A stretch of 64,000 nucleotides of DNA from Afipia massiliensis (GCF_014203115.1 NZ_JACHIJ010000004.1:1-64000); one strand, 5' to 3'. Shown: positions 1 through 10,027, counted from the first letter of the stretch. The notes: generated by a model not told the origin, from the letters alone. Numbers and translations are program-made.

Positions 1-494
1 GCGGCGGGCACGGTGCCGGCCGCGGTCATCATCATCGGAAACGCACGGCCGAAGGCTTCGGCGGATTCGATCACCGCGCGGTAACCCGCAAGATTCGCCT
101 GCGACGACAGCACGTCCATCACCTGCGCGCGGGTAATGCGCGGCATCAGCTCCATCGCGAACGCCGAGACGCCGGCATCGGCCAGCGCCTTCAGCGCGGG
201 CTCATTGCCGTAGGGGTCCATGATCGCGATGACCAGTGCGCCCTTCTTGTATTTGGTAACTTCGGAAACTTCCGGACGCTTCACCTTGATGACGATGTCG
301 GCATCCTTCACCGCATCGGCGCTGACGGCAGCACCGGCGGCTTCATAGTCCGCGTCCAAAAGACCGGACTTGATGCCCGCACCCGGCTCGATCGCGACAT
401 CGATGCCCAGCGCCTTGAACTTCTTCACGGTGTCCGGCGTCGCCGCAACGCGCGGCTCGGCTGCATCCACTTCCTTGGCTATCGCAATTTTCAT
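1..494 (-). CDS. pntA: NAD(P)+ transhydrogenase subunit alpha, N-terminal part (cut by window edge)
   Basis: The 164 visible codons encode the start of the NAD(H)-binding alpha subunit of the membrane-bound proton-translocating transhydrogenase, which transfers hydride from NADH to NADP+ using the proton gradient. The protein begins MKIAIAKEVDAAEPRVAATP, and the family signatures SSQANLAGYRAVIE and FPMMMTAAGTVPA are readable before the gene runs off the left edge. In alphaproteobacteria alpha is usually split into PntAA and PntAB; the C-terminal end is not visible, so this cannot be decided here. A very small oxidase subunit gene lies 72 bp upstream on the same strand. Confidence 0.95.
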   Translation of the reverse strand, partial: MKIAIAKEVDAAEPRVAATPDTVKKFKALGIDVAIEPGAGIKSGLLDADYEAAGAAVSADAVKDADIVIKVKRPEVSEVTKYKKGALVIAIMDPYGNEPALKALADAGVSAFAMELMPRITRAQVMDVLSSQANLAGYRAVIESAEAFGRAFPMMMTAAGTVPA

Positions 495-565
495 GACGCC
501 TCCCGCAGCCGTTCGGCCGCGCATGACTTAATCACCGGCCACACCGCCGGGACAACCGAATTCGA

Positions 566-718
566 TCAGGTGAGAAAGATCGCCATCAGGGCGAGGATGA
601 CGATGACGGAAATCGTCCCGTACTTCGTCATCACGAGAAACCCTTCGTAGGTTTGCTCGTGCGCCGGATAGTCCATGCCATCCGCCGTGGTGTAAGCAAC
701 TTCGTTATGGTCAGCCAT
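566..718 (-). CDS. aa3-type cytochrome c oxidase subunit IV (small)
   Basis: A 50-residue protein with a charged N-terminus (MADHNEVAYTTADGMDYPAH) and one C-terminal membrane helix (about residues 31-49). This is the layout of the bacterial aa3 oxidase subunit IV family (COX4_pro_2), a single-span accessory subunit of the terminal oxidase. A longer reading frame starts upstream, but the start at MADHNE gives the family length. It sits upstream of the transhydrogenase gene on the same strand, a common alphaproteobacterial arrangement, and the two may be co-transcribed. Confidence 0.88.
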   Translation of the reverse strand: MADHNEVAYTTADGMDYPAHEQTYEGFLVMTKYGTISVIVILALMAIFLT

Positions 719-916
719 CGATCCCCTCCAGCGCCACTCTAAATGTTGACGCGAATTAGCCCAATTGCGGGGCAAGGGCAACGGCTGCCTCCGCTTTGGA
801 CAGCCGATTAGAACCACCCGCATGCATGCCATGCAATGGCTCTCGCGGAAATTTCCGCGATGCGGAACAGGGGACCCCAATCTCTCCGGCAATTGCCGCA
901 AAAAAGGGCGTCCTGC

Positions 917-2809
917 CTATCCCATCGCCTCCAGTTCGGCGATCAGGTTTTCAATCACCGACAATCCGCCATCCCAGAATTTCGGGTCCTTGGCGTCCAG
1001 CCCAAACGGTTGCAGCAACTCGGAATAATGCTTGGTGCCGCCGGCTGAGAGCATCGCGAGATAACGGTCGGCGAAACCCTCCGAGGCGTTCTCGTAGACC
1101 GCGTAGAGCGAGTTCACGAGGCAGTCACCGAACGCATAGGCGTAGACATAAAACGGCGAATGGATGAAGTGCGGGATGTACATCCAGTACGTCTCGTAGC
1201 CGGGCTTGATCTCGATCGCCGGACCAAGGCTTTCGCCCTGCACGCTCAGCCAGATCTCGCCGATCCGCTGCGCGGTCAATTCGCCGTTGCGGCGCTCGGT
1301 ATGGATCGCGCGCTCGAACGAGTAGAACGCGATCTGGCGCACCACCGTGTTGATCATGTCCTCGACCTTGCCGGCGAGCAGCGCCTGGCGCTCCTTGGCA
1401 TTTTTGGTCTGGGCCAGCAGCCGCTTGAAGGTCAGCATCTCGCCGAACACGCTGGCGGTCTCCGCCAGCGTCAGGGGCGTCGGCGCCATCAGCGCTCCAT
1501 TTTTCGCGGCGAGCACCTGATGCACGCCATGACCAAGCTCGTGCGCGAGCGTCATCACGTCGCGCGGCTTGCCCTGATAGTTCATCAGCACGTAGGGATG
1601 CGCCGACGGCGTGGTCGGATGCGAGAAAGCGCCCGGCGCCTTGCCAGGTCGCACCGGCGCATCGATCCAGCGGTCGGTGAAAAAGCGCTCCGCGATGTTC
1701 GCCATCTGCGGCGAGAAGTCGCCATAGGCTTTCAGGATTGTGCTCTTCGCGTCGCTCCAGCCGATCTGGCTCTTCGCCGCGAACGGCAGCGGCGCGTTGC
1801 GGTCCCAGAACGGCAGCGACTTCTTTTTGAACCAGCGCGCCTTCATCTTGTAGTAACGGTGGGAGAGCCGCGGATAGGCGGCGCGTACCGATGCCACGAG
1901 CGCATCGACCACTTCGCGCTCAACGCGGTTGGCAAGATGGCGCGCGTCGGCGATGTCCTGAAAGCCGCGCCAGCGGTCGGAGATTTCCTTGTCCTTGGCG
2001 AGCGTGTTGGTGATCAGCGCGAAGGTGCGCTCGTTGGCCTTGAAGGTTTTCGCCAGCGCCTGCGCCGCCGCCTTACGCTTGGCGGGCGCACGATCCTGCA
2101 ACAGCGTCAGCGTCGGCTCGATCGCCAGTTCCCTGCCACCGACCTTGAAGCGCAGCGCCGAGATGGTCTGGTCGAACTGCCTGTTCCAGGCTGCATAGCC
2201 GCTGACGGATTTCTCGTGGAACAGTTGCTCGACGCGATCCTCGAGCTGGTACGGCTTGTCCTTGCGCAGATCCTCGATCCATGGCCGGTAGTGATTAAGC
2301 GAGGGCACCGCCATCGCGCGTTCGATCACCTCGTCATCGACGCGGTTGAGTTCGAGCGCGAAGAACAGAAGATGCGTCGAGGCTGCAGTGATGCGCTCGG
2401 ACACGTCGCCGTAGAACTTCGAGATCGCGGCATCGACGGTGTCGCCCGCATGCGCGAGCCCTGCGTATGACGCCAGCCGCCCGGCCAGATCATCGATCGC
2501 CTCGTAGCTCCTGATCGCCTCGGCCAGCCATTCGCCGCCTTCGGGCTTTGCAACCTGCTCGGCAATCTTGCCCCTGTAGGCAGCCTCGAACGCCACGCAG
2601 TCGGCATCGAGCTTGTCGAGATCGCGCGCCACCTCCGGCGCATCGATGGCCGGATAAAGGTCGGTCAAATTCCACTCGGGCAGCTTTCCCGCCTTGCCTG
2701 CCGCGCCGGATGCCTTTTTAGGAGACGGCTTTTTGGCGGAGGCTTTCGCCTTGGGCGCGGATTTGGGTTTTGCCGGAGATTTGCGGAGAGCCGATGTGCG
2801 CGAAGCCAT
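917..2809 (-). CDS. pepF: M3 family oligoendopeptidase F
   Basis: 630-residue cytosolic zinc peptidase that degrades short peptides. The zinc motif HELGH lies at residues 423-427 (DVMTLAHELGHGVHQ), and the downstream Glu in LTLAETASVFGE supplies the third ligand, as in M3B enzymes. The first 45 or so residues are a low-complexity Lys/Ala/Pro/Ser tail absent from compact PepF proteins, so a start further inside is possible. The gene is divergent from the response regulator that follows, with about 150 bp between them. Confidence 0.93.
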   Translation of the reverse strand: MASRTSALRKSPAKPKSAPKAKASAKKPSPKKASGAAGKAGKLPEWNLTDLYPAIDAPEVARDLDKLDADCVAFEAAYRGKIAEQVAKPEGGEWLAEAIRSYEAIDDLAGRLASYAGLAHAGDTVDAAISKFYGDVSERITAASTHLLFFALELNRVDDEVIERAMAVPSLNHYRPWIEDLRKDKPYQLEDRVEQLFHEKSVSGYAAWNRQFDQTISALRFKVGGRELAIEPTLTLLQDRAPAKRKAAAQALAKTFKANERTFALITNTLAKDKEISDRWRGFQDIADARHLANRVEREVVDALVASVRAAYPRLSHRYYKMKARWFKKKSLPFWDRNAPLPFAAKSQIGWSDAKSTILKAYGDFSPQMANIAERFFTDRWIDAPVRPGKAPGAFSHPTTPSAHPYVLMNYQGKPRDVMTLAHELGHGVHQVLAAKNGALMAPTPLTLAETASVFGEMLTFKRLLAQTKNAKERQALLAGKVEDMINTVVRQIAFYSFERAIHTERRNGELTAQRIGEIWLSVQGESLGPAIEIKPGYETYWMYIPHFIHSPFYVYAYAFGDCLVNSLYAVYENASEGFADRYLAMLSAGGTKHYSELLQPFGLDAKDPKFWDGGLSVIENLIAELEAMG

Positions 2810-2963
2810 ATTTCAATCCGTGATGTTCAAGATCGTTCAGGACGCGTGACGATTGCAGCACTTGCCGGAGATGCCAACTCTTAAGAGGTCGTTAATCGGC
2901 ATCGGCGAGAGTGCCCCGATTCGAGACATGTTGTTGAGATAGTCCAGAGTTGCGGGGAATGCC

Positions 2964-4475
2964 ATGGCTGCCACCATCCTGATTGCCGACGACGATGCCG
3001 TACAGCGGCGCCTCGTCGAGAATATGGTGCAACGCTGCGGTTACGACGCCGTGACAGTCGATAGCGGCGATGCCGCCCTCGCCCATCTGATCGATCCCGA
3101 TACGAAACCCGTCGATGCCATGGTGCTCGATCTCGTGATGCCCGGCCTCGACGGCATGGGCGTATTGGCGAAGATTCGCGATATCGGCCTCGATCTGCCG
3201 GTGATCGTGCAGACCGCCCATGGCGGCATCGACAACGTGGTGTCCGCGATGCGGGCCGGGGCGCACGATTTCGTGGTGAAGCCGGTCGGCATCGAGCGCC
3301 TGCAGGTGTCTTTGCGCAACGCCCTCAATGCCAGCGCGCTGAAAGGCGAATTGCAGCGCATCCGCCATCGCCGCGAGGGCAAACTCACCTTCGCCGACAT
3401 CGTCACCCGCTCCGAGACGATGAACCACGTCATTTCGATGGGCAAGAAGGCCGCAGCCTCCACGATACCGGTGCTGATCGAAGGCGAATCCGGCGTCGGC
3501 AAGGAACTGATCGCCCGCGCCATCCACGGCTCCTCCGAGCGCAGCGCCAAGCCGTTCATCACCGTGAACTGCGGCGCGATCCCGGACAATCTGGTGGAGT
3601 CGTTGCTGTTCGGTCACGAGAAGGGCGCGTTCACCGGCGCCACCGAGCGGCACGCAGGCAAATTCGTCGAGGCCAATGGCGGCACGCTGTTCCTCGACGA
3701 GATCAGCGAACTGCCGCTGGCGGCGCAGGTGAAACTGCTGCGCGCCCTGCAGCAAGGCGAGGTCGAAGCGGTCGGCGGACGCAAACCCGTCAAGGTCGAT
3801 GTACGGATCGTATCGGCGACCAACCGCAACCTGCTCAATCAGGTGAAGGCCGGCGCATTCCGCGAGGATCTGTTTTACCGGCTGCACGTTTTGCCGCTGA
3901 CGATTCCGCCGCTGCGTACGCGCCGCGAGGACATCCCGCATCTGGTGCGTCACTTCATGACGCGCATCGCGGCCGAGGAAAACCGGCCGGTGACCAGCGT
4001 CAGCGGCGAAGCCATGGCGATGCTGGGACAACTGGCCTGGCCCGGCAACGTCCGCCAGCTTGAAAACGCGGTGTACCGCGCCGTGGTGATGAGCGACGGC
4101 GGCCAGCTCGGACCGGATGATTTTCCGCAGACCGGTGGAATGTTCCTGGCCCCGGTTTACGAGGCGGAGCCGGTGATCATGGACAGCCCGCCGTCCTCTC
4201 CAGCCGACACTATCGCAGGTGCCGAAATACCGATCGCTCCATCCCCCGCGCCAGCCGGATTCACGTCCGCTTACGGTACCCTGTCCATGCTCGGCGAGAA
4301 CGGCGAAATGCGCGCTCTCGATGACATGGAGGCGGAAACCATCCGTTTCGCCATCGCCCACTATCGCGGCCAGATGTCCGAGGTCGCGCGGCGATTGAAG
4401 ATCGGCCGCTCAACGCTGTACCGGAAACTGGACGAGGCCGCGGCCTCCGGCACGGAATCCGACCCTTCGCGCTGA
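2964..4475 (+). CDS. sigma-54-dependent response regulator (NtrC type)
   Basis: 503 residues in three domains. An N-terminal receiver has the acidic pocket DDD at 9-11 and the phospho-acceptor Asp56 in VLDLVMPG. A central AAA+ domain has Walker A GESGVGKE at 174-181 and the sigma-54 contact loop GAFTGA at 221-226. A C-terminal Fis-type helix-turn-helix carries [19 protein letters not shown]. Phosphorylation would license ATP-driven opening of sigma-54 promoters. No sensor kinase gene is adjacent, so its signal cannot be inferred. All key residues are present. Confidence 0.95.
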   Translation: MAATILIADDDAVQRRLVENMVQRCGYDAVTVDSGDAALAHLIDPDTKPVDAMVLDLVMPGLDGMGVLAKIRDIGLDLPVIVQTAHGGIDNVVSAMRAGAHDFVVKPVGIERLQVSLRNALNASALKGELQRIRHRREGKLTFADIVTRSETMNHVISMGKKAAASTIPVLIEGESGVGKELIARAIHGSSERSAKPFITVNCGAIPDNLVESLLFGHEKGAFTGATERHAGKFVEANGGTLFLDEISELPLAAQVKLLRALQQGEVEAVGGRKPVKVDVRIVSATNRNLLNQVKAGAFREDLFYRLHVLPLTIPPLRTRREDIPHLVRHFMTRIAAEENRPVTSVSGEAMAMLGQLAWPGNVRQLENAVYRAVVMSDGGQLGPDDFPQTGGMFLAPVYEAEPVIMDSPPSSPADTIAGAEIPIAPSPAPAGFTSAYGTLSMLGENGEMRALDDMEAETIRFAIAHYRGQMSEVARRLKIGRSTLYRKLDEAAASGTESDPSR

Positions 4476-4838
4476 AACGCGAATCACTGCGACATGGAAC
4501 GCAGGCACGGCTTTTTCGTTACTCATATTCGAACCGTTGCGGCGCGGTGACAGACACAGGAAAAGCGCGCGGCAATGCGCGCAAGCCGTTGCAAGACATG
4601 CCGAATTGAAGTCACTTCCTGTGAGATGACTTCGAGTTGATCTGGCGGCGGCTGGCCGCTTCAAGCTGGCGCGTGTAGCGTTTCGTGCGTGTATGTTTCG
4701 CAGTGTTTTCAATGCGAAACTGCGTAGCAACCTCCGATCTGGCCGGCGCTTTTGCATCAGGCAGTGACGGAAACCATCATGAGCTGTTCCATGCCGGGGC
4801 AGTTTCACCCGACAGGGTGCGAGAATTGGGGTGCGAGA
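4476..4838. other. intergenic region with one imperfect hairpin
   Basis: No convincing gene. An inverted repeat GAAGTCA ... TGACTTC with a 12-nt spacer lies at 4608-4633. It could be a weak terminator for the response regulator or an operator for the L,D-transpeptidase; it is not followed by a T tract. Confidence 0.35.
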
Positions 4839-6971
4839 ATGCGTGACTTTTCGACCGGCCACCGCAAGAGCCCTCAGGGCTTCGACCGGATTTTGATGGC
4901 CGTGGCCGCTACATTCCTCTCTGTCGCCGCGACCACCGCCAATGCGCAGTCTGGTCCCGCCAAGAGCCCCGCAGATCTCGCCATCGACGCGGCGGTCCCG
5001 CTTCCCGAGCCCGCCAACGTGCCGCCGCCGACGGTGAACGACTTCAAGCCCGACACCGCAGCCGCCGCTCCGGCCGCCGCCACGCCACCGAAGAAGGAAG
5101 AGGCTGCAGCGCCAGCCGCTGCACCGGCCACCACGGCAACTGTTCCTCCGGCTGCAACGGCGCCGACCGCAACGGCACCAACCGCGACTCCGCCCGCCGC
5201 AACAGCCGCAGCGCCTGCCGTCGAGTCTCCGAAGACCGAACCTGCCAAGACTGAACCCGCGAAGGCCGCTCCGGCCGTCGCCGCAGCCGATCAGCCGGTT
5301 GCCGACAAGCTGCGCGACCTGATCGCAGCCAAGGGCGCGCGCTACTTCGACCGCAAGAACGAACGCACCGCTGTCGAGAACTTCTACAAGGACCGCAACT
5401 ACGCTCCGCTCTGGAGCGAAGCCGGTGCTGCGACCGCCCGCGCCAAGAGCGTGATCGCGCGCCTCAAGGACGCGAACAGTGACGGCCTGAACGCAGCCGA
5501 TTACCCCACGCCGGATTTCGCCGCTGCGACCACCCCTGACGCACAGGCTGAGGCCGAACTGCGCCTGACCGAAAGCATGCTCGACTATGCGCGCCACGCG
5601 CAAAGCGGCCGCATGCACTACTCGCGCGTGAGCGCGGACATCTCGTACCCCGAGCATCCGGTCGATCCGGTCGAGGTCCTCATCAATGTATCGACGGCGC
5701 GCGACGCGTCGGCGGCTCTGGCGGGCTACAACCCGCCGCACAAGGGCTATCAGGCGCTGAAGGCGAAGCTCGCCGAACTGCGCGGCGTGACCGAGGACAC
5801 CTCGAAGCACATCGCCGAAGGCGACGTGCTTAAGTTCGTCAAGCCGACCAAGAAGAATGCCAATCCGGTCGTTATGGAAGACGAACGCGTGCCGGCCTTG
5901 CGCGCCAAGCTTCACGTCGCCGAGAACGCTGCCGACAAGCGCTACGATGCGGCGGTCGCCGATGCTGTCCGCAAATTCCAGTCGAGCAACGACCTGAAGG
6001 CGACCGGCGTGCTCGACAACGCCACGGTGCGCGCGCTCAACGGCCCCAGGAACGACCGCAAGATCGACATCGTGCGCGTCAACATGGAGCGCTGGCGCTG
6101 GCTGCCGCGCGAACTCGGCGCGAAGGCGCTGGGCGACGCCTATGTGATCCTCAACATTCCCGACTATTCGCTCAAGCTGATGCAAGGCGACAAGCAGGTC
6201 TGGACCACGCGCGTCGTCGTCGGCAAGCCGGGCAAGCATGCGACCCCGGAACTGACCGAGACGATGAAGTTCATCACCGTCAATCCGACCTGGAACGTGC
6301 CGCCGTCGATCATCTACAACGAGTATCTGCCCGCACTGGCGCAGGACCCGACCGTGCTCGACCGCATGGGCCTGAAACTCGCGCGCGCCGCTGACGGCAG
6401 CATCCGCATCTCGCAGCCGCCGGGCGAAGCCAATGCGCTCGGCCGCATCCGCTTCAACTTCCCGAACAAGTTCCTGGTCTATCAGCACGACACGCCGGAC
6501 AAGCACCTGTTCGCCAAGGAAGAGCGCGCCTTCAGCCACGGCTGCATGCGCGTGCAGAACCCCGACCAGTACGCGGCGAACCTGCTCAGCATCGTGCTGC
6601 CGAAGGACAACTACACGCCCGAGAAGATCAAGGGCATGTACGGCCGCAGCGAGGTCAACATCAACTTCCCGACGCCGATCCCGGTCAACATCGCCTATCA
6701 GACCGCGTTCGTGGACAGCGCCGGCAAGCTCGAATTCCGCAAGGATATCTACAGCCGCGATTCCAGGGTGCTTGCACTGCTCAAGGGCAGCGAAGGCCGC
6801 GACATGGAAACTGCGGTGTCTCACGCCCAGCCGAACTACGTCCGCCCGACCAACGTGCGCGTTCCCGGCGACAGCTTCGCCAGCAACAGCGGCATGGGCT
6901 TCTTCGAGCGCCTGTTCGGACCTCCGACCCCGCCGCCGGCTCCGGTGCGCCAGCGCCGGGTGGTTCGCTAG
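4839..6971 (+). CDS. periplasmic murein L,D-transpeptidase (YcbB-like, YkuD domain)
   Basis: About 710 residues. L,D-transpeptidases make 3-3 peptidoglycan cross-links or attach proteins to the wall. An upstream in-frame start exists at 4752, but the ATG at 4839 places a normal signal peptide first (MRDF...ILMAVAATFLSVAATTANAQS). A long Ala/Pro/Thr-rich linker follows, then a scaffold region, a PG_binding_1 domain (AVADAVRKFQSSNDLKATGV) and the YkuD domain. The catalytic motif SHGCMRV has its cysteine at residue 569. A rho-independent terminator follows at 7030. The domain order matches YcbB rather than the short ErfK type. Confidence 0.9.
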   Translation: MRDFSTGHRKSPQGFDRILMAVAATFLSVAATTANAQSGPAKSPADLAIDAAVPLPEPANVPPPTVNDFKPDTAAAAPAAATPPKKEEAAAPAAAPATTATVPPAATAPTATAPTATPPAATAAAPAVESPKTEPAKTEPAKAAPAVAAADQPVADKLRDLIAAKGARYFDRKNERTAVENFYKDRNYAPLWSEAGAATARAKSVIARLKDANSDGLNAADYPTPDFAAATTPDAQAEAELRLTESMLDYARHAQSGRMHYSRVSADISYPEHPVDPVEVLINVSTARDASAALAGYNPPHKGYQALKAKLAELRGVTEDTSKHIAEGDVLKFVKPTKKNANPVVMEDERVPALRAKLHVAENAADKRYDAAVADAVRKFQSSNDLKATGVLDNATVRALNGPRNDRKIDIVRVNMERWRWLPRELGAKALGDAYVILNIPDYSLKLMQGDKQVWTTRVVVGKPGKHATPELTETMKFITVNPTWNVPPSIIYNEYLPALAQDPTVLDRMGLKLARAADGSIRISQPPGEANALGRIRFNFPNKFLVYQHDTPDKHLFAKEERAFSHGCMRVQNPDQYAANLLSIVLPKDNYTPEKIKGMYGRSEVNINFPTPIPVNIAYQTAFVDSAGKLEFRKDIYSRDSRVLALLKGSEGRDMETAVSHAQPNYVRPTNVRVPGDSFASNSGMGFFERLFGPPTPPPAPVRQRRVVR

Positions 6972-7029
6972 GGAACTTCGCGGGAACCGGCCCAAAAGCG
7001 CCGATTTTCCCCGATTTCCACAGTCTCAA

Positions 7030-7057
7030 GGGCTCCGCCGTCGGCGGGGCCCTTTTT
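7030..7057 (+). terminator. rho-independent terminator of the L,D-transpeptidase gene
   Basis: Ten-base arms GGGCTCCGCC and GGCGGGGCCC (one T-G pair) around a 3-nt loop, followed by five T residues, 58 bp after the stop codon. Confidence 0.85.
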
Positions 7058-7158
7058 CATTAACCATTGCCGACAAAGCATTCCGGGCCGGATCGGCCCG
7101 ACGGCCCTTTTTTGCCATACTCCGGGGGGCATACTCCGGTCTTCACGGGCCTGTGACA

Positions 7159-7250
7159 GACTTGGGTCAGGCTCGGGGACTTGGGTTCGTAAAGACTTGG
7201 GATCGCTAAAGACTTGGGCAAGCTAAGACTTGGGAAGAACAAGACTTGGG
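7159..7250 (+). repeat. six direct copies of GACTTGGG at 16-19 bp spacing
   Basis: The octamer GACTTGGG starts at 7159, 7178, 7194, 7211, 7227 and 7243, all in the same orientation, with steps of 19, 16, 17, 16 and 16 bp. The last four copies are preceded by AA. The array lies in the 400-bp space between the L,D-transpeptidase terminator and the DUF882 gene, so it could be a regulatory array or a degenerate tandem repeat in a leader transcript. No function is assigned. Confidence 0.9.
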
Positions 7251-7382
7251 AAGCTAACCAACGCGGCGCGGGGATTGGTAAATAACGCTTAACCCCCCTG
7301 CCTTAAGACCATGTTCATCCTCTCCCGTTGCGTGGGGTAGCGGGGGATCACCTAAACAAACTGACGGCTGACGGGATTCTGA

Positions 7383-9011
7383 GTGGCGGGCGGTTTTCCA
7401 CGCAGCATTGGCTTTGAATGGCTTTCGCGCACCTCGGTGCGTGTCGGCCTCGCCTCGCTGCTGCTGATCGCGACCAACGCCCGCTCCGTCCATAACGCCA
7501 CCGCCGACGGCGACACCCGCACCCTCTCCTTCCACCACACCCATTCCGGCGAAGACCTCACCGTCACCTTCAAGCGCCAGGGCCGTTACGACGAGGCCGC
7601 GCTGAAGAAGCTCAATCACTTCCTGCGCGACTGGCGCAGCCAGGATTCCACCACCATGGATCGCCGGCTGTTCGACATCGTCTGGGAGGTCTATCGCGAC
7701 GTTGACGGCAAACAGCCGATCCAGATCATCTCCGCCTATCGCTCGCCAGCCACCAATTCCATGCTCCGCCGCCGCTCGTCCGGAGTGGCGCGCCACAGCC
7801 AGCATATGCAGGGCCAGGCGCTGGACTTCTTCATCCCCAGCGTGCCGCTCGAGCAGATTCGTTTCGCCGGACTTCGCCTGCAGCGCGGCGGCGTCGGTTT
7901 CTACCCCACCTCCGGATCGCCTTTCGTCCATCTCGACGTCGGCAGCATCCGTCACTGGCCGCGCATGACCCACGATCAGCTCGCGCGCGTCTTCCCGGAC
8001 GGCCGCACGGTGCATGTGCCGTCCAACGGCCAGCCGCTGAAGGGTTACGAGCTGGCGCTCGCCGACATCGAACGCCGCGGCAATGGCGAGGACGTCGCAG
8101 CGCCATCGAAGTCGCGCACCTTCCTCGCCTCACTGTTCGGCCGCAAGCAGGCGGATGACGAGGAAGAAGCCGGCAATGACGCGGCACGCCGCAAGGTTGT
8201 TCCTGTCGCGCTGGCTGCCGCCGACAACGCCAAGGCCACCGTCACGGCCGCCGCCGAGAAACTTCTCGATCGCGTGCCGCTGCCGCGCGCGAAGCCCGCA
8301 GGCGCGGCGTCCTATCAGGTCGCTTCGGCTGATACCAAGACCGTTCCGCTGCCCAAGCCGCAAGCCGCACTCAAGCCGATTCCCGCCGACGAATACGCCC
8401 CGCAATCGCCCATCGACGTCATCAACGCCCGCGGCTTCTGGGATAACGAACCGGCGCCGAAGCCCGCGGCAGAGGCCCAGATCGCCGCCCTCAAGGCCCG
8501 CGGCGCCGTCGTCGCCGCCGATCCGCAATTCACCGCAAGCCTGCCGCAGAACGTCTCGCAGGCGCTCGCCTACGCGCCGGCGGAAGCTCCGCTGGATCGC
8601 GCCAAGGTCGTCGCGGCCAGCGCGCCGCTGCCGCGCAGCCCGCGCGTTGCACCGCTCGCTCCGAACCCCATGTCCGGCGCGGATATCAACGCTTCCGCTG
8701 CGACGATCGCCAAGGCACCGCAGGGCAAGATCGCGACTGCGACCCGGATCAAGCAGGCCTCCCAGACGAACGACATCTGGCTGCGTGCGATGATCCTTGC
8801 GCCAAGCGCCAGCACCTCGATGGTCGCTTCCGTTCTGGGCGATCAGGACATGACGGTGATGCGCACGCACTTCGTCAAGCCGAACGCAGCGGTGGCGATG
8901 ACGTTCTCGAACGATCCGCAAATGGGCATCGTCTGCGAGAAGTTCACCGGCTCGGCGACCGCGACGCTATCGACGACCTCGTTCGCCATGCGCACCGCAG
9001 CGCTGCGGTAA
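7383..9011 (+). CDS. DUF882 / M15-type peptidoglycan peptidase-like protein
   Basis: 542 residues from a GTG start. After a hydrophobic N-terminal segment (about 20-34) comes a DUF882 domain (about 50-220) resembling the YcbK/MepK murein endopeptidases. The putative zinc ligands are in RHSQHMQGQALDFF and in PFVHLDVGSIRHW, and SAYRSP is the usual preceding motif. The C-terminal 300 residues are Ala/Pro-rich and not assigned to a family. The gene follows a cell-wall transpeptidase gene, so a role in wall remodelling is likely. The start is uncertain because no strong ribosome site precedes the GTG. Confidence 0.82.
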   Translation: MAGGFPRSIGFEWLSRTSVRVGLASLLLIATNARSVHNATADGDTRTLSFHHTHSGEDLTVTFKRQGRYDEAALKKLNHFLRDWRSQDSTTMDRRLFDIVWEVYRDVDGKQPIQIISAYRSPATNSMLRRRSSGVARHSQHMQGQALDFFIPSVPLEQIRFAGLRLQRGGVGFYPTSGSPFVHLDVGSIRHWPRMTHDQLARVFPDGRTVHVPSNGQPLKGYELALADIERRGNGEDVAAPSKSRTFLASLFGRKQADDEEEAGNDAARRKVVPVALAAADNAKATVTAAAEKLLDRVPLPRAKPAGAASYQVASADTKTVPLPKPQAALKPIPADEYAPQSPIDVINARGFWDNEPAPKPAAEAQIAALKARGAVVAADPQFTASLPQNVSQALAYAPAEAPLDRAKVVAASAPLPRSPRVAPLAPNPMSGADINASAATIAKAPQGKIATATRIKQASQTNDIWLRAMILAPSASTSMVASVLGDQDMTVMRTHFVKPNAAVAMTFSNDPQMGIVCEKFTGSATATLSTTSFAMRTAALR

Positions 9012-9124
9012 TACGGCGCGGCGCTTCAACGCTTTCCTCTTAAATCTGTCGCACGATTGCGCCCGTCATCGGGACCGCGCATTCTGTGCTCCATCAACCA
9101 ACAACAAGTACCGGGAGAAATACC

Positions 9125-9937
9125 GTGTCCTTTGCCGAGATCGACTACAGGGTCACCGACCGCGTCGCCATCGTCACCCTCAGCCGTCCCGAGCAGCTCA
9201 ATGCCTAGACTTCCGTGATGGGTCAGGAAGTCCGCAAGGCCATGGAGCAAGCCAAGGCCGACGACAATGTCCGCGTCATCGTGCTGACCGGTGCGGGCCG
9301 TGGCTTCTGCGCCGGCGCCGACATGAAGCGGCTATCCAGCATCAGCGCGGCCGGCGGTTTGACCGAAGTCGCCGATGTCCCCATCGACGCGAATTCACGC
9401 CCCGACTTCCAGCGCAAGAACACCTATTTCCCGGCTATTCCGAAACCGATCATCGCGGCGGTCAACGGCCCCTGCGCCGGCCTCGGCATGTGTTTCGCGC
9501 TGTTCTGCGACATGCGCTTCGCCGCGCAGGAGGCCGTGTTCACCACAGCGTTCGCGCGGCGCGGCCTGATCGCCGAGCACGGCATGAGCTGGACGTTGCC
9601 ACGGCTGATCGGCCTGTCGGCCGCCACCGACCTGCTGATGTCGGGCCGGAAGGTGAACGCCGATGAAGCGCTGCGGCTGGGACTGGTCGACCGCGTCTAT
9701 CCGGCGGCCGACCTGATGCCGTCGGTCATGGCCTACGCCAAGGACCTCGCCGAGCTGTCGTCGCCGCGGTCACTGCGCGTGATCAAGAAGCAGCTGTGGG
9801 AAACGCCGATGCAGACGCTCGACGAGGCGATGGACGTCGCCGACCACGAAATGGCGCTCAGTCTCAAGAGCGAGGACTTCAAGGAAGGCGTGAAACACTT
9901 CATTGAGAAGCGAGCGCCCGCTTTCACGGGACGATAG
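9125..9937 (+). pseudogene. enoyl-CoA hydratase/isomerase gene interrupted by an amber codon
   Basis: From GTG 9125, preceded by GGGAGA, the frame reads a normal crotonase N-terminus ending SRPEQLNA. It then meets TAG at 9206-9208 and continues in the same frame as TSVMGQEVRKAMEQAK. Crotonases normally have LNAW at this point, so a TGG-to-TAG change explains the break. The rest is intact, with the oxyanion-hole motifs GRGFCAGADM and NGPCAGLGM. Translation could restart at GTG 9215 or ATG 9218, giving a protein of about 240 residues without the first beta strand. Amber suppression or a sequencing error would change the reading. Confidence 0.88.
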
Positions 9938-9963
9938 AACGCCTGTCGTCTTGTAGAGGGTGC

Positions 9964-9989
9964 GATTCCCCGGATCAGACCGGGGAATC
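9964..9989. terminator. perfect hairpin between convergent genes
   Basis: Arms GATTCCCCGG and CCGGGGAATC around a 6-nt loop, between the end of the hydratase gene and the end of gapR. There is no T tract on either side, so termination activity is inferred from position only. Confidence 0.55.
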
Positions 9990-10027
9990 CCGTCAGGATG
10001 TCAGCGTCCGTTGCCGGACGCGAACGC

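Noticed and set aside
1160-2470. 436-codon plus-strand frame opposite pepF
   Set aside because: Arg-rich antisense reading of a clear M3 peptidase.
2892-4361. 489-codon minus-strand frame opposite the sigma-54 regulator
   Set aside because: No motif, and the regulator on the plus strand has every key residue.
4410-6995. 861-codon minus-strand open frame opposite the L,D-transpeptidase gene
   Set aside because: Composition is Arg/Gly/His-rich without any family motif, and the plus strand encodes a complete signal peptide, PG-binding and YkuD domain. It is a GC-bias shadow.
7159-7250. Possible CRISPR array
   Set aside because: The repeat unit is only 8 bp with 8-11-bp spacers, far too short, and no cas genes are near.
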